Shown here piece by piece: positions 35,362 through 44,818 of a stretch of 64,000 nucleotides of DNA. The number at the start of each line of letters is the position of its first letter. Within the stretch, counting starts at the first letter, position 1. The stretch covers positions 1-64,000 of the forward strand of contig JBAJFG010000638.1 in assembly GCA_037903475.1 (NCBI GenBank). The letters run 5' to 3'. A program made the position numbers and the translations under genes. This stretch comes from Ancylostoma caninum (lineage: Eukaryota > Nematoda > Chromadorea > Rhabditida > Ancylostomatidae). The notes beneath the pieces are model-generated. The model did no database searches. It saw only the letters and a program-made list of their open reading frames with translations, and was not told the origin of the DNA.

Positions 35362-36640
35362 CACCGCTCGCTTGCTACGATTTGTAGAGGGCCTCAGGTG
35401 AGATTTTGTTCTGTTGAGCAGAAACATGACTGGCCACCTTGTTTTTCGTTTGTCACAGATGGTCTAATTTAGCAGCTAGCAGCGCAGGCGATTCTCCAAA
35501 TGAGTAGTACCGTAGTTATCGATTTTTTATGCCTGTTGCGAATTCAGAGCCATGGCGGCGGGACGGCAAGCGTTTTGCCGAACACGTGGCTCGCGAAGAA
35601 GTCGTGAAGGACACTTTTCGAAGTCGCAGCTGCACAGGAAAACCTCATCGACTTTCTTTTGTGATTCTGCTGTGCTCAAAGGGCATCCTTTTGGGGTTCA
35701 GCTGCACTCAGAGAATCGACTACGGTACCTTTCCTTGCATTCGCTCGAGCATACGGTTTTCTTAAGGACGTCCCCGGGGACCTGTTGGTCAGAAACTAGT
35801 GCGACACATGAAATGAAGTGACTTGCGGTATTTTGCAAGATGTCGTCCTCGAATAAAAAGATATGAGTCGCGCAGAGTTGAGTAGCAGTAAGGCGCCAGA
35901 ATGAAAGTTTTAGTAGCAATGGAAACAGTGACTGAGCCGTGTTTCGCCCCCGCCAAAAGAGTGTACGAGGACCAGATGCTAGCGACTGACTAATCCACCT
36001 AGGTAAGAAGATATGCATGATAAGAGGCCGAGGAGTAGCAGTGTACCTTGATTCTCGATAAAGCATTCTTGACGTGCAGTCGTCGGTGACACGTTCTTCT
36101 AGGGACATTTGCGAGCACATTTTGAGCTCTTCCTTAAACTCCGGCCCTCATTCCGTCTGCGAGTTTCGACCTGGCTGCTATGCCCACTTTATATTGCACC
36201 TCAGCATGACCATTATAACAGAATTCTTCGAATGCTGACACTGTCGCCGTATCATTCTTCGCCAAATCCAAAAAAGGCCGTGCTCAACCCTTGTAAGCCG
36301 TGCAGCTGCGCCGAGTTTTTGAGAGTTTCTTTCAACAAGAAAGCTTTCTAGGGCCCTGATCCCGCCCACATCAGGTACGTATAGAGAGAGCCGCGTGAAG
36401 GGTCACTTACTCATTTGTGATATCTCATCGTGACCATTAGGGACTAGCGTTATGCCCCCCCCCCGCCTTCCATCCTTTGGCTTCCAACACCTCATACGTT
36501 TAGCCGGTTACATTGCACTATGTCTTCGTTGCCCTACCAATTTGGCACCATTACCCAGGCGACGTCGTCTGCCCATAATTATTCGGTTGTGCGAAAAGTT
36601 CTTCGTCGTTAATTTCGATCCGTTGCAGATTACCAAGGGG
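35362..36640. other. leader region of the LTR element, no recognised gene
   Basis: This 1.3-kb stretch between the primer-binding site and Gag has overlapping open frames on both strands (for example 35698-36120 on -), without motifs. It could be 5' leader or captured sequence. Confidence 0.4.
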
Positions 36641-36677
36641 TCCCGCAAAGAGATCCAAGACGCGACCCAGCGAAGCC

Positions 36678-37400
36678 ATGGCTGTTGCCGCGACACCAGT
36701 GTCTACGCCCGATCAAGTTACCGCTCCGCTGGTTGGAGCCCTCGCCAACCTCGACGACGCCTCAACGGTCTATGGAAAGGAGGCAAAGGAGCTCCGAGAT
36801 GCCGCCACCGAGGCGCTCGTGAACGTATGGCGTGACGCCCGCCAATCGACATCACAGCTAGCCCAGCAGTTCAACCAAGGTAATTCTAACCTGCTTTCTG
36901 GGTTGAATGATTCTTTTGCCGCTGTGAGCTCACGCATAGAGGCGTTACCCGTGGTAGCGTCATGCAGTCCTGATGGGCAGATTCCGAAAGTTCAAACTTT
37001 TTCCGGTTCTGGTGAGAACGTGGCGCAATTTTCAATTTGGTTGCGTCGCCTCGAGGACATCATTAGGATGCGCGGCGTACCCATGAGTTCTGAGTAAAAG
37101 GCTAACTTCTTAATAGGCCACCTTGATGGGGTAGCGCGCGAAAAGATTGAGGAGCTATCGGAGGATGACAAAAAAAGTTTCGAGGCGATAGTAGGCCATT
37201 TGCGTGGATTCTTTGAAAGCCCGCAACAGCGCTACGTGGCTCGGCAGACTCTAGCAGCCTGTAGGCAGGAACCGGGTGAATCCAGTACGATTTTTGCGAA
37301 CCGTTTACTTAACCTAGTCCGAGCCGCTACAGCAGGACAAGACCCCCTCACTCAGAAGGAGAGAGTCCTCGAAGAGTTTGTTGCTCGACTGCGAAGCGAC
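36678..37400 (+). pseudogene. Gag-like protein of the LTR element (one in-frame stop, truncated)
   Basis: The reading frame starts with ATG at 36678. An alanine- and glutamine-rich N-terminal helix region is followed by the Ty3/Gypsy-type Gag core: PKVQTFSGSGENVAQFSIWL, then RLEDIIRMRG, and after the break GHLDGVAREKIEEL, LRGFFESP and CRQEPGESSTIFANRL. A TAA at 37095-37097 interrupts the frame once, and homology continues in the same frame. It ends around 37400 without a zinc knuckle and runs directly into helicase sequence in the +1 frame. Gag would form the particle shell and bind the RNA; this copy is inactive as it stands. The Gypsy assignment is by overall pattern only. Confidence 0.75.
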
Positions 37401-38704
37401 AATAGCGGCTCGGCAGGCTCTTTCGTCCCGCGAAACTGTGGTAGTTACTGCGTCTACCAATGCGGCTGTTGCCCAATTCGCTGAAACACTTCTATCTGTC
37501 GAGGAATTCGCAGAGTTTGTCATCCTGCGCTATGTTTCCGACACCGCCATGGCCGAGGAGCGATCCGCCCTTCCAGTGGACCTCAATGAGGTACTCAAAT
37601 CTCTTGGCGATGATTTCGCCGCCCGTCTCAGTGTTGCCGACAGAACCACCTGTGCCCGTTTTCGAGCTGGGCGGTTGCGCTATGAACAGTTCGCACAGCA
37701 GGAAAATCTGGAGCTGTCCGACCACGACAGAGAGGAGTTCATCCTGGCGGAGAAAGATGTCTCGGAGACACTGGAGGACATGATTTCGATCATGTTCGCC
37801 GTGCATCACAACTGCATCTTTGCTAAATGCCTCCGATGAAAAAGGAATATTCGCAGGCCACTGGGATAACTTCTCCCTACTCATTTGTGATGAGGCATCC
37901 CAGGTGCCAGAGCCCGTGTTTGTGGCCATCGCGAACCGCTTGCCACAGTTGCGGCACGTGTATATCGGAGATATCCACCAATTAGAACCTCATGTGCGCT
38001 GCCCCCGCAATTCCAATCCTGCAAAATTCGGGGCCCGGAGCGTGATTGATCTCCTAGTTGCCGCGCGTGCAGTCCCCACTGCACCTCTTGTAACAACATT
38101 TCGGGCTCATCCTCTCCTGAATGGACTCCCGAACACGGTTGCCTACGATGGAACCCTCATCAGTGGCGCAATCCCCGAGCAAAGGAGCATGTTGTTAAAT
38201 CTGATGATGTTCCCCGATGGAGAGACCCCATTCCTTTTCCTGGATGTGGCCGGAAATTCTGAAAGGGCGACGAGCCGCTCGCACTTCAATGAGGCGGAAG
38301 CGACAGTGTGCACATCAATTATCGATCGATTGATGGGGAAAGGTGTCTCCCCCGCCTCCATTTGCATCATCTCCTTCTACAAGGAACAGCTGCGACGGCT
38401 CGAGGACTACGCTGCGAGAGTCGGTGTAGAGTTGGGGACTGTAGACTCCGTCCAAGGCCGTGAGAAAGACATCGTCATTCTGCTAACGACGCGCACGGAC
38501 TTCAACCCGCTGACTGCAGAGTTCCTCAATGACCCCAGGAGGATGAACGTTGCCCTCACTCGTTGTCGACACGGACAATTTGTCCTCGGCCACGTGGAGT
38601 CTCTGCGGCGTGTCAACTTCTGGAACGTCGTCCTTACCTGGGCTGCTGCCCGCAATGCCATTGTTCCTGCAGCCGATTTGGGCAGTTATCTCAGCACCGT
38701 TTAA
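37401..38704 (+). pseudogene. UPF1-like superfamily-1 helicase, truncated and frameshifted, 3' ORF of the LTR element
   Basis: The order of motifs is clear: Ia (VVVTASTNAAV) at about 37438, II (LLICDEASQ) at about 37875, III (YIGDIHQLEP), a TTFRAHPLLNGLPN block with YDGTLISG, IV-like CIISFYKEQL, V (TVDSVQGREKDIVIL) and VI (RRMNVALTRCRHGQFVLG). This is the UPF1/SMUBP2/MOV10-like SF1B core. Walker A (GxxGTGKT) is absent because the homology begins immediately after it, at the junction with Gag. The first part is in frame 1 (to about 37795) and the rest in frame 2 (37820-38704), so there is one frameshift. The stop lies 46 bases before the polypurine tract, so the helicase occupies the 3' ORF position of the element. 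Its role, if any, in the element's cycle is unknown. Confidence 0.85.
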
Positions 38705-38750
38705 GGGTAGGTGTTTTCAGTCACTTAGTCCGAGGACGGACTTTTATTTA

Positions 38751-38761
38751 AGTGGGGGAGG
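38751..38761 (+). promoter_or_regulatory. polypurine tract of the LTR element
   Basis: AGTGGGGGAGG immediately precedes the TG that opens the 3' LTR, the expected plus-strand primer position. Confidence 0.8.
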
Positions 38762-39159
38762 TGTAAAGGGAAGCTAGTAGGGCGTGAAAGGATGAGCGAG
38801 AGAGCACTAGAGAGAAAGGCTAAGCGTGAGAGTTAGAGGCATGAGTCACTTGACTCCTTGTCGCTGAGGACGATACTTTCAGGGCGTGGCGATGCGACGG
38901 GTCAACGAGGAGAAGCCCCGAAGGCTGGAGCCCTGTGCGGCCGCCTGACGCCCAGCCCCTGATGCCAGCCGATCTCCAACCTGAGCCTATCCACCTGAAC
39001 CGCTCGTCGCCGCCCCCTCGATCAACCTACCTGCCGCCCATAACCTTCCTCCCCTTATCCTGCAAATAATAAAAGTATTTTATTCACTGATTGCATTTAC
39101 CAATAAACTGGTTTATCTATTCTGTGTGTGCATCGGCACCTTCCGCGGCGCTACGCTCA
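38762..39159 (+). repeat. 3' long terminal repeat
   Basis: Direct repeat of 34942-35341 with scattered substitutions and small indels. It ends in the same CGCTACGCTCAC before unique sequence. Confidence 0.93.
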
Positions 39160-39813
39160 CTGGACGACCAACCTTGTCGGAGCACCCAAGCCCCTGTAGT
39201 CGTTGAGCCCCGACCTCTGTAGGGACTGCAGAGCCGCCTCGATGAGGTCGAAGTCATCGAATAGGTTTTCCATCAAGGAGGGTGCTCTTTACCTGGGCAG
39301 TGGTGGTAATTGCAGAACACAGAGAGTCATCGTGAACGGAGTTATGCAATCAGTCGGTTCGATTTTAGTCGAAAACGGCGGTCTCTTTATAAAGAGGACA
39401 CAGCGAACATTTGCGAACGTCCTCGAATCTTCCATATCTGTGCGTGCGCAAACAATTGCAAGCACCACTCTTTTCTGGGACGTTCTGGATCGTCGTAGAT
39501 ATTGTCTTTCGCCTCCAGAAGGTGTCCGACCTTCTTCTTGCCATCCTGAGCGTACTTCTTACTCCACAAGATTTAGGGATATCTTCTTTAATTCACTATG
39601 AACTCTTCTCGGCCGCGTATTCTCAACGCTATAAAGAACTTTCAGTTGGATCTTGTTAGGAGTGGCGTGTTACAAGCTAGGGGGGTAACTTTGGTTCAAA
39701 ACAAACTACGCGTTTAACAAGGTTTACATTTAATTGTGTATTTGAATTGTTCTGTATTTTGGCATACTGTAGCTTGCCTTCGACGCAGCCGAAGAAGTGG
39801 CGGGATTTGACGA

Positions 39814-39820
39814 CTATAAA
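39814..39820 (+). promoter_or_regulatory. TATA-box-like site
   Basis: TATAAAA in the context GACGACTATAAAAGCAGTGC, followed by transcribed-looking C/T-rich sequence. No supported gene starts nearby; it could belong to an unrecognised LTR. Confidence 0.25.
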
Positions 39821-40464
39821 AGCAGTGCCGTGGATGAGACCAGAGGCCAGTTAGCTCCAGAGTGGATCGCTGCGGATACGCCGATCCTGTGATCTCTTTC
39901 CTTGCATTTTTAGTTCTGTGTATCATGGATTGCATTCTTTTATCCCAATCTGTCTCTCACTTAGTCTAGTAAAAGGTGTACTTACTTGTGCATATGGTTG
40001 TTTGTAAGGGTCGTAAAAGCTGTGTTCCTCTTCTCGTTGCTCCTAGAACGAACGGTTGAAACTAAAAACCACAACACTTGCCAAACCATCTTCTTTTCAT
40101 TTTCGGGGCCACCAAGTTCACAGTCTTTTGCTGAAGCTCTAATCCTCCTTCCTTGTTCCAGACCGGATTCCTTTAACACAATTCGGAAGGAAACTTCATC
40201 TAACCATTCAAAACTCCGCGGTTGGGGATTTTTGGCGGCTTAGATCGAGTTGCCTCAACAGTGGCACTAATTTTGAAAAAATATCGGACAATATACTGCT
40301 GCTTCCTTTCGCCAGCCTATAATTCCATCTTCTTACATGCAAGGGTTTTGAACATGATATAGAGGAATCTCTATTTTTGTATATCTTCAAGTGTTGTACT
40401 TGTTGTTCTTCAAATGTTATAACTCTTCTGTTATCTCAAGAATCCATCTCAATCTCGTGCAGTA

Positions 40465-41141
40465 TTTACTCAGACAAACCCTCGCTGGGCGCGCGCGACA
40501 ATCTCGCTGGCCGCGCAGGTAAGGCCCCGGCAGAAGCGAGTTTGTCGCGCGCCCAGCGACCGAGATAGGCGCGCGCGCCCAGCAAACTTGTAGCGCGCGC
40601 CTTGCGAGATCGGTGCGCGCATCCAGCGAGATCGGCGCGCGCGCCCAGCGACGATGTCACAACCGGTCAATACCGGATGATGCTCAGGTGTTGAACGTTC
40701 AGCAACAGGGGTCCACCACATAGGTGTACTGATGGTGCATGACCATCTTTATAAAAATGGCCGCTATGACGACGGATTATTGGATGAGGCTAGCGGTTGA
40801 AAATTATTGCCTTCACGCCTTGAAAAACCAAACCTGTCCGCCGCCCTGACCAGCGGAGTCCCACCGCCGTTGCTTCGTATTTCTTGCTGGTGAAGATGTG
40901 TTCTCGCGCGCGCTCTGGCGCGCGCCGAGCAAGCGTCTTTTGTCGTCTGCGTCCTTCGAAAATCGTCCCTCGTCTGCTCCGCGCCTAGCGAGATCCTACT
41001 CCGGCAGAAGCGAGCGATATTACTGACCTGCGTCTTCGAAACTTTACTATTTCCTTCTGCTCCGGGCGAAGCGATGCGGGGCTCGCTTTTCGTGGAGACC
41101 TCAAACAGGCGCGCGCGACAAGCGAGGGTTTGTCTGAGTAA
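40465..41141. mobile_element. 677-bp CpG-rich TIR element
   Basis: The ends at about 40465-40498 and 41108-41141 are inverted: ACTCAGACAAACCCTCGCT followed by a GCGCGCGCG run, with only a few differences. The inside is extremely CpG-rich, with repeated CGCGCGCCCAGCGA words in both orientations. No ORF carries a transposase motif, so it is non-autonomous. Confidence 0.75.
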
Positions 41142-41163
41142 GGACTGAAATGCCGATAGCTGT

Positions 41164-41402
41164 ATGGTCTATTAGCTCACAGAAGGCGCCTGATCTGACA
41201 TTGTCCGCAATTACGACTTTGCCTGCAGAATGCGTCTGAAAGGATATTTTAGCGGATGGCAGTGGGGAAACATAAGAATGGAAGAAACCACACCATATGG
41301 ATATCAAAAAAGTGCAAAAAATAGACCGGTTGGCCGAAAAATGGTGAAGTCGTAATTGCAGACAATGTCAGATCGGGCGCCCTCTGTGAGCTAATAGACT
41401 AT
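41164..41402. mobile_element. MITE family B, copy 1
   Basis: The terminal inverted repeats of about 50 bp start GTCTATTAGCTCACAGA and include GGCGCC. The interior contains GGATATTTTAGCGGATGGCAG and ATCAAAAAAGTGCAAAAAA, matching the copy at 57975-58206 along its whole length. It lies 22 bases right of the CpG-rich TIR element. Confidence 0.85.
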
Positions 41403-41487
41403 ATGTTCAGTACTTTGTCCTTGTTCTCTTTTCCTCTAACTGAATGTTTCATTAGTATTTTTCATTAGTATGTAGTATGAACATTTT

Positions 41488-41509
41488 GGTTTAATTACCC
41501 AAGTTTGAG
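41488..41509 (+). other. exact 22-nt SL1 spliced-leader sequence embedded in the genome
   Basis: The stretch GGTTTAATTACCCAAGTTTG plus the following AG is identical to the nematode SL1 leader. It is not an SL1 RNA gene, because what follows (GTTCATTAAATGG) is not the SL RNA body (which continues GTAAAC...) and there is no Sm site. It is best read as the 5' end of a reverse-transcribed trans-spliced RNA. Confidence 0.9.
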
Positions 41510-41522
41510 GTTCATTAAATGG

Positions 41523-41593
41523 TGCATCGGCCAGGAATCGAACCCGAGCCGCCCGCGTGGCAGGCGAACATTCTACCACCGAATCACCGATGC
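41523..41593 (-). tRNA. tRNA-Gly (anticodon GCC), probably a retroposed copy
   Basis: A 71-nt cloverleaf folds on the minus strand. The acceptor stem is GCATCGG/CCGATGC with discriminator A, the D arm is ATTC...GAAT, the anticodon loop is CTGCCAC with anticodon GCC, and the T arm is TCGGG-TTCGATT-CCTGG with two G-U pairs. The B box GGTTCGATTCC is intact. Two features argue against an ordinary gene: the three bases after the discriminator (41520-41522) encode CCA, which is normally added after transcription, and the tRNA lies antisense between an SL1 leader and an A-tract. It could still be transcribed from its internal promoters. No T-run terminator lies directly after it on the minus strand. 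Confidence 0.85.
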
Positions 41594-42055
41594 CTCAAAA
41601 AAAAAGATCATTTCGTCCGTTCTATTGTATTTCTTCATCTAATGAAGCTTCTTCATAACCGTTCCAGAACAAAACGGACATCGCTGCAGCAATATTACCG
41701 TTACCTTCCCAAGCTGGTATTTTTTTTGTTGGCTGCTACTAGAAGGCCAATTCCTGCAAGAAATACACGTCTATTTTTGAAAAAAAAAAAGTCAGTGAGA
41801 ATTAATCGAACCCGACATCCATACTCGGCGTCATTCTGATCCACTTTTCCTTCCTACAACGGCGCCTTCTCCGAACCGCTAGTTTCGTGGCTATGTACCG
41901 CATATGTCTGCAGCACGGTTTCCCCACAATAACCACTGGCTCAGTCACGTTTTTATATGTAGGAGGGTATCCTAGCAGGTATCTTCGCAGGTTCTTTAAG
42001 TTCCTATTCGCTCTGACTCGCTAAAATCGGAGTAGCACCCATCAGGACGTGTTTA

Positions 42056-43813
42056 GAGGCACTGTCCCACCTCAGAATCGTTTTCGAGATTTTCGCATGA
42101 AAAGAATCTCCAGCAGCCACTGATGACAATGCTATATGCGACTCCATGCAGAACTGCCGGAAAAACCCTCAATTATTAAGAAGCCTGTGAGCGGAGCCAA
42201 ATTACAATGTTCTCACCTCATGTATTTCTTTGCTCGTCACACAAGGAGCGTAGTTTCTATTTTGATAGGGAGCGGATGAGGAACTCTCACGAAGATTAGA
42301 AATTTGCCCGGAAGTGCGCTCCCATGGGTGAAATATTCAGATAGTGCCTTGGCCCCATCCTCGGAGCCAAGGCACGTCTGAACATTTCACCAATGGGAGA
42401 CAAAGACATCCCACACTCAGGCACTTTCAGCGGACGGCGCGCGCACCCAATACAGGACGGCCCGCGTAAGGGTTGAGAATTCGCCAGGACTTGGGTGCGC
42501 GGGCCGTCCGCTGCTGCTTACTAGCGGACCAGCCGCGTGCCTTCAACGGACCAGCCGCGCGCCTTTCTGAGAACCGGTGAATAGCTCCGTCCTCTACCTT
42601 TTCTTTAACAGTCTAAACGCTTCATATCACAAATGGGCAAAATGTTAACATCACATATAATAAATGGTTAATTTATTTTACCATTATCTTAGTACAAACA
42701 AAGCAAATATAGCTTCAAATGACAGGAGTCTACGTGACAACGTCTATACAGCTTGAAATAATATCAGACAAGAATGAACGAATAAGTAGGAGTCTACAAT
42801 ACATCAGTAACTGTGGCGTCACGAGTATTGCACATATCCTCTATATATCGATATTCATATACTATACACCCTTCTTGCCGCCTGCACTGCCTGCTTTATT
42901 AGGTGTCGTATAGATCATTCGTATCTCTGAAAATCCAAACACTCTTTAATAACAGGGACGTTGGGAACCACAGAAACGAACTCATTGTGAAATGTTATGA
43001 ACTTCAAAGCCTTCTTCTCTGTCACCCATAGATGCAGCCGTAGTGCGTGTTCCCTTCAAAAGTATGATATGTGGTATCTATAGCTGTTCACTAGATGAAT
43101 TAATAAAAATGACAGGTAAGCTAAGAATTATAAAGAAGTAACCAACTGACGATGTGCTCTTTCTGAACTTCTCGGCCTCACTGTACCATTGCTTGATTCG
43201 GCTGCTCAGCTTGTGAAGCAGCGCCAGACGCAACTTCTTCTGTCACTTCGCCTTCTCCGACAATGGTCTGAGGTCTGAGGGGCAGTAACGCACTTCAAGT
43301 GATCCCAAATTTTGAAAAATGTAAAACAAGAGCATTCTTCTATGTATACGAAAACGGGAGACGATTGAAAACCAAAGCGTGTGTGACTTCACCCCACACC
43401 AAGACACTCAAAGCAAACGAAAAATAGGTAGAATAGATACGACGTTCAGTCAGCACTGGGTTCGCGGCAATTTGAATTCAAATGAATAAAATGCTGTAAT
43501 ATTTCGTCGCGGTTGTTTCACAGTTCACGCCAAAATTAAGGCGCGCGGATGGTCCGTGTTCAGAATGGGTCCGCGGCTGGTCCGCTGCGAAGCTCCGCCC
43601 ACATTTTGGGTCCGCGGCCCGTCCGCAACCAAGGATTTGGCACGCGGACCGTCCGCTGAAAGTGCCTGAGCAGGCTCCTCAAAAATTGGTGCACGAAAAC
43701 GGGTTTTTCGGCAGTTTTGCAGAGAATCACATAAACCATTGTGATCAGATGTACCTGGAGACTCCTTTACGTCAAAATCTCAAAAACGATCCTGAAGTAG
43801 GACTGCGCTTTTG
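42056..43813. mobile_element. 1.76-kb non-autonomous TIR element
   Basis: The left terminal region (CCTCAGAATCGTTTTCGAGA, 42071-42090) is inverted at 43780-43800. Further inward, AGCGGACGGCGCGCG (left) pairs with the right-hand CGCGGACCGTCCGCT. The inverted repeats are about 500 bp in total, with a G/C-rich inner zone full of CGGACC/GGTCCG words. A second hairpin (42322-42410) sits in the left arm. No transposase is encoded. Confidence 0.75.
42322..42410. repeat. hairpin inside the left arm of the 42056-43813 element
   Basis: CTCCCATGGGTGAAATATTC...GTGCCTTGGC is inverted as GCCAAGGCAC...GAACATTTCACCAATGGGAG around a 12-base loop, with a few mismatches. Confidence 0.8.
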
Positions 43814-43899
43814 AACCTGTACACATTCTGACGGAACCGTCTCGCAGTGCTCATTAAATGCAAAGCAGTGCCACTGTCTTTTTTTTCACAAGAAGCCAA

Positions 43900-44800
43900 T
43901 ATTATGCCTCAGATAATTCGGAAATTTTTATAATTTAAAGGTCGTGAGGTGGCGTTCATCACAATGATGTGCATAACAAGTGAAGAGAAATCATTTTTGA
44001 GTCTCTCCTTTTGGAGAGAATTTGAGATGCGCACTGAGAAATTTGTCACCTGAAACCAGTCACATGCTATTGATCTCGTGCCAACAACTGGAAACAAACG
44101 TACTTTTATTAAACAAGCATATAAACAACAATTATGCAAAAATTATCAAGACCATGGGATGTGATCTGGTGATCAGAACGGTAGTACGGTAGCGCAGCTG
44201 TAAATTTTAAACATACACCTACTATAACAAGTACATGGACTAGGCAGTACGATATTGAACTAGGAGCATTTCCGAAAAATATATGCGCTTAGTTGAGGGT
44301 GAGGAGAGAGGCGCGAGGGAGAAACCGGCCCAATGTGAGATAACGAGGCGTACTATAGTCAGCTAACCAATCAATAATGTGTCATGTCCCCGTGTACAGA
44401 AAAATCAATTCTGTTTTATTCATACCAATGGATATATGCGCGTCAAACAACGTCTAGAAGTCCTGTGGAGCTTCGTACTAAAAAATAGTGTAGAGGTGAG
44501 CACAAGAGTCTGTGCACCGATCGATCAACTATTGATTGATTAATCATTTATGAGACATGCGTTGCACGCTCAATAAAACTGGCCCGTATAAAAAGAGCAC
44601 TCGGTTAAATGGTCAAGTGAAAATACAATGTGCACAAACGCTGGATGTTGTACAGTATACAAAGTGTCCCAAAAATCACGCATCGATCGATAATTTAATG
44701 GCGAGCGCTCTTCATTCTGAATACTCGCACATCCTGTTTATGGTTCGCGACGTCGTCACAGGTATCGTAACCAATCATTTTTGGCTACCGTAGTCAGGAT
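43900..44800. other. no gene recognised; possible mariner-type end at about 44654
   Basis: TACAAAGTGTCCCAAAAATC (44657-44676) resembles a mariner terminal repeat, but no inverted partner is visible nearby. This A/T-rich stretch lies just downstream of the nucleoredoxin stop codon and should hold its 3' UTR. Confidence 0.3.
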
Positions 44801-44818
44801 TACAGTAATCACTGGCGG

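Larger units (their letters stand above)
34942..39159 (+). mobile_element. LTR retrotransposon with gag fragment and 3' helicase, no polymerase
   Basis: Two direct repeats of about 400 bp (34942-35341 and 38762-39159) start TGTAAAGG and end GCTCA. A primer-binding site (TGGTAGCAGCGAGTGGTT, 35343-35360) lies one base after the first LTR, and a polypurine tract (AGTGGGGGAGG, from 38751) abuts the second. The LTRs differ at roughly one position in nine, so the insertion is old. Inside, 36678-37400 encodes a Gag-like protein and 37401-38704 a superfamily-1 helicase. No protease, reverse transcriptase, RNase H or integrase is visible, so the 4.2-kb copy cannot move by itself. No target-site duplication is evident at the ends. 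Confidence 0.92.

Noticed and set aside
34942..39159. BEL/Pao assignment of the LTR element
   Set aside because: The Gag core looks more like Ty3/Gypsy and no pol is present to settle the class, so I left the class open in the feature call.
41488..41600. SL1 RNA gene
   Set aside because: The leader is exact but is not followed by the GTAAAC splice donor, the SL RNA stem-loops or an Sm site.
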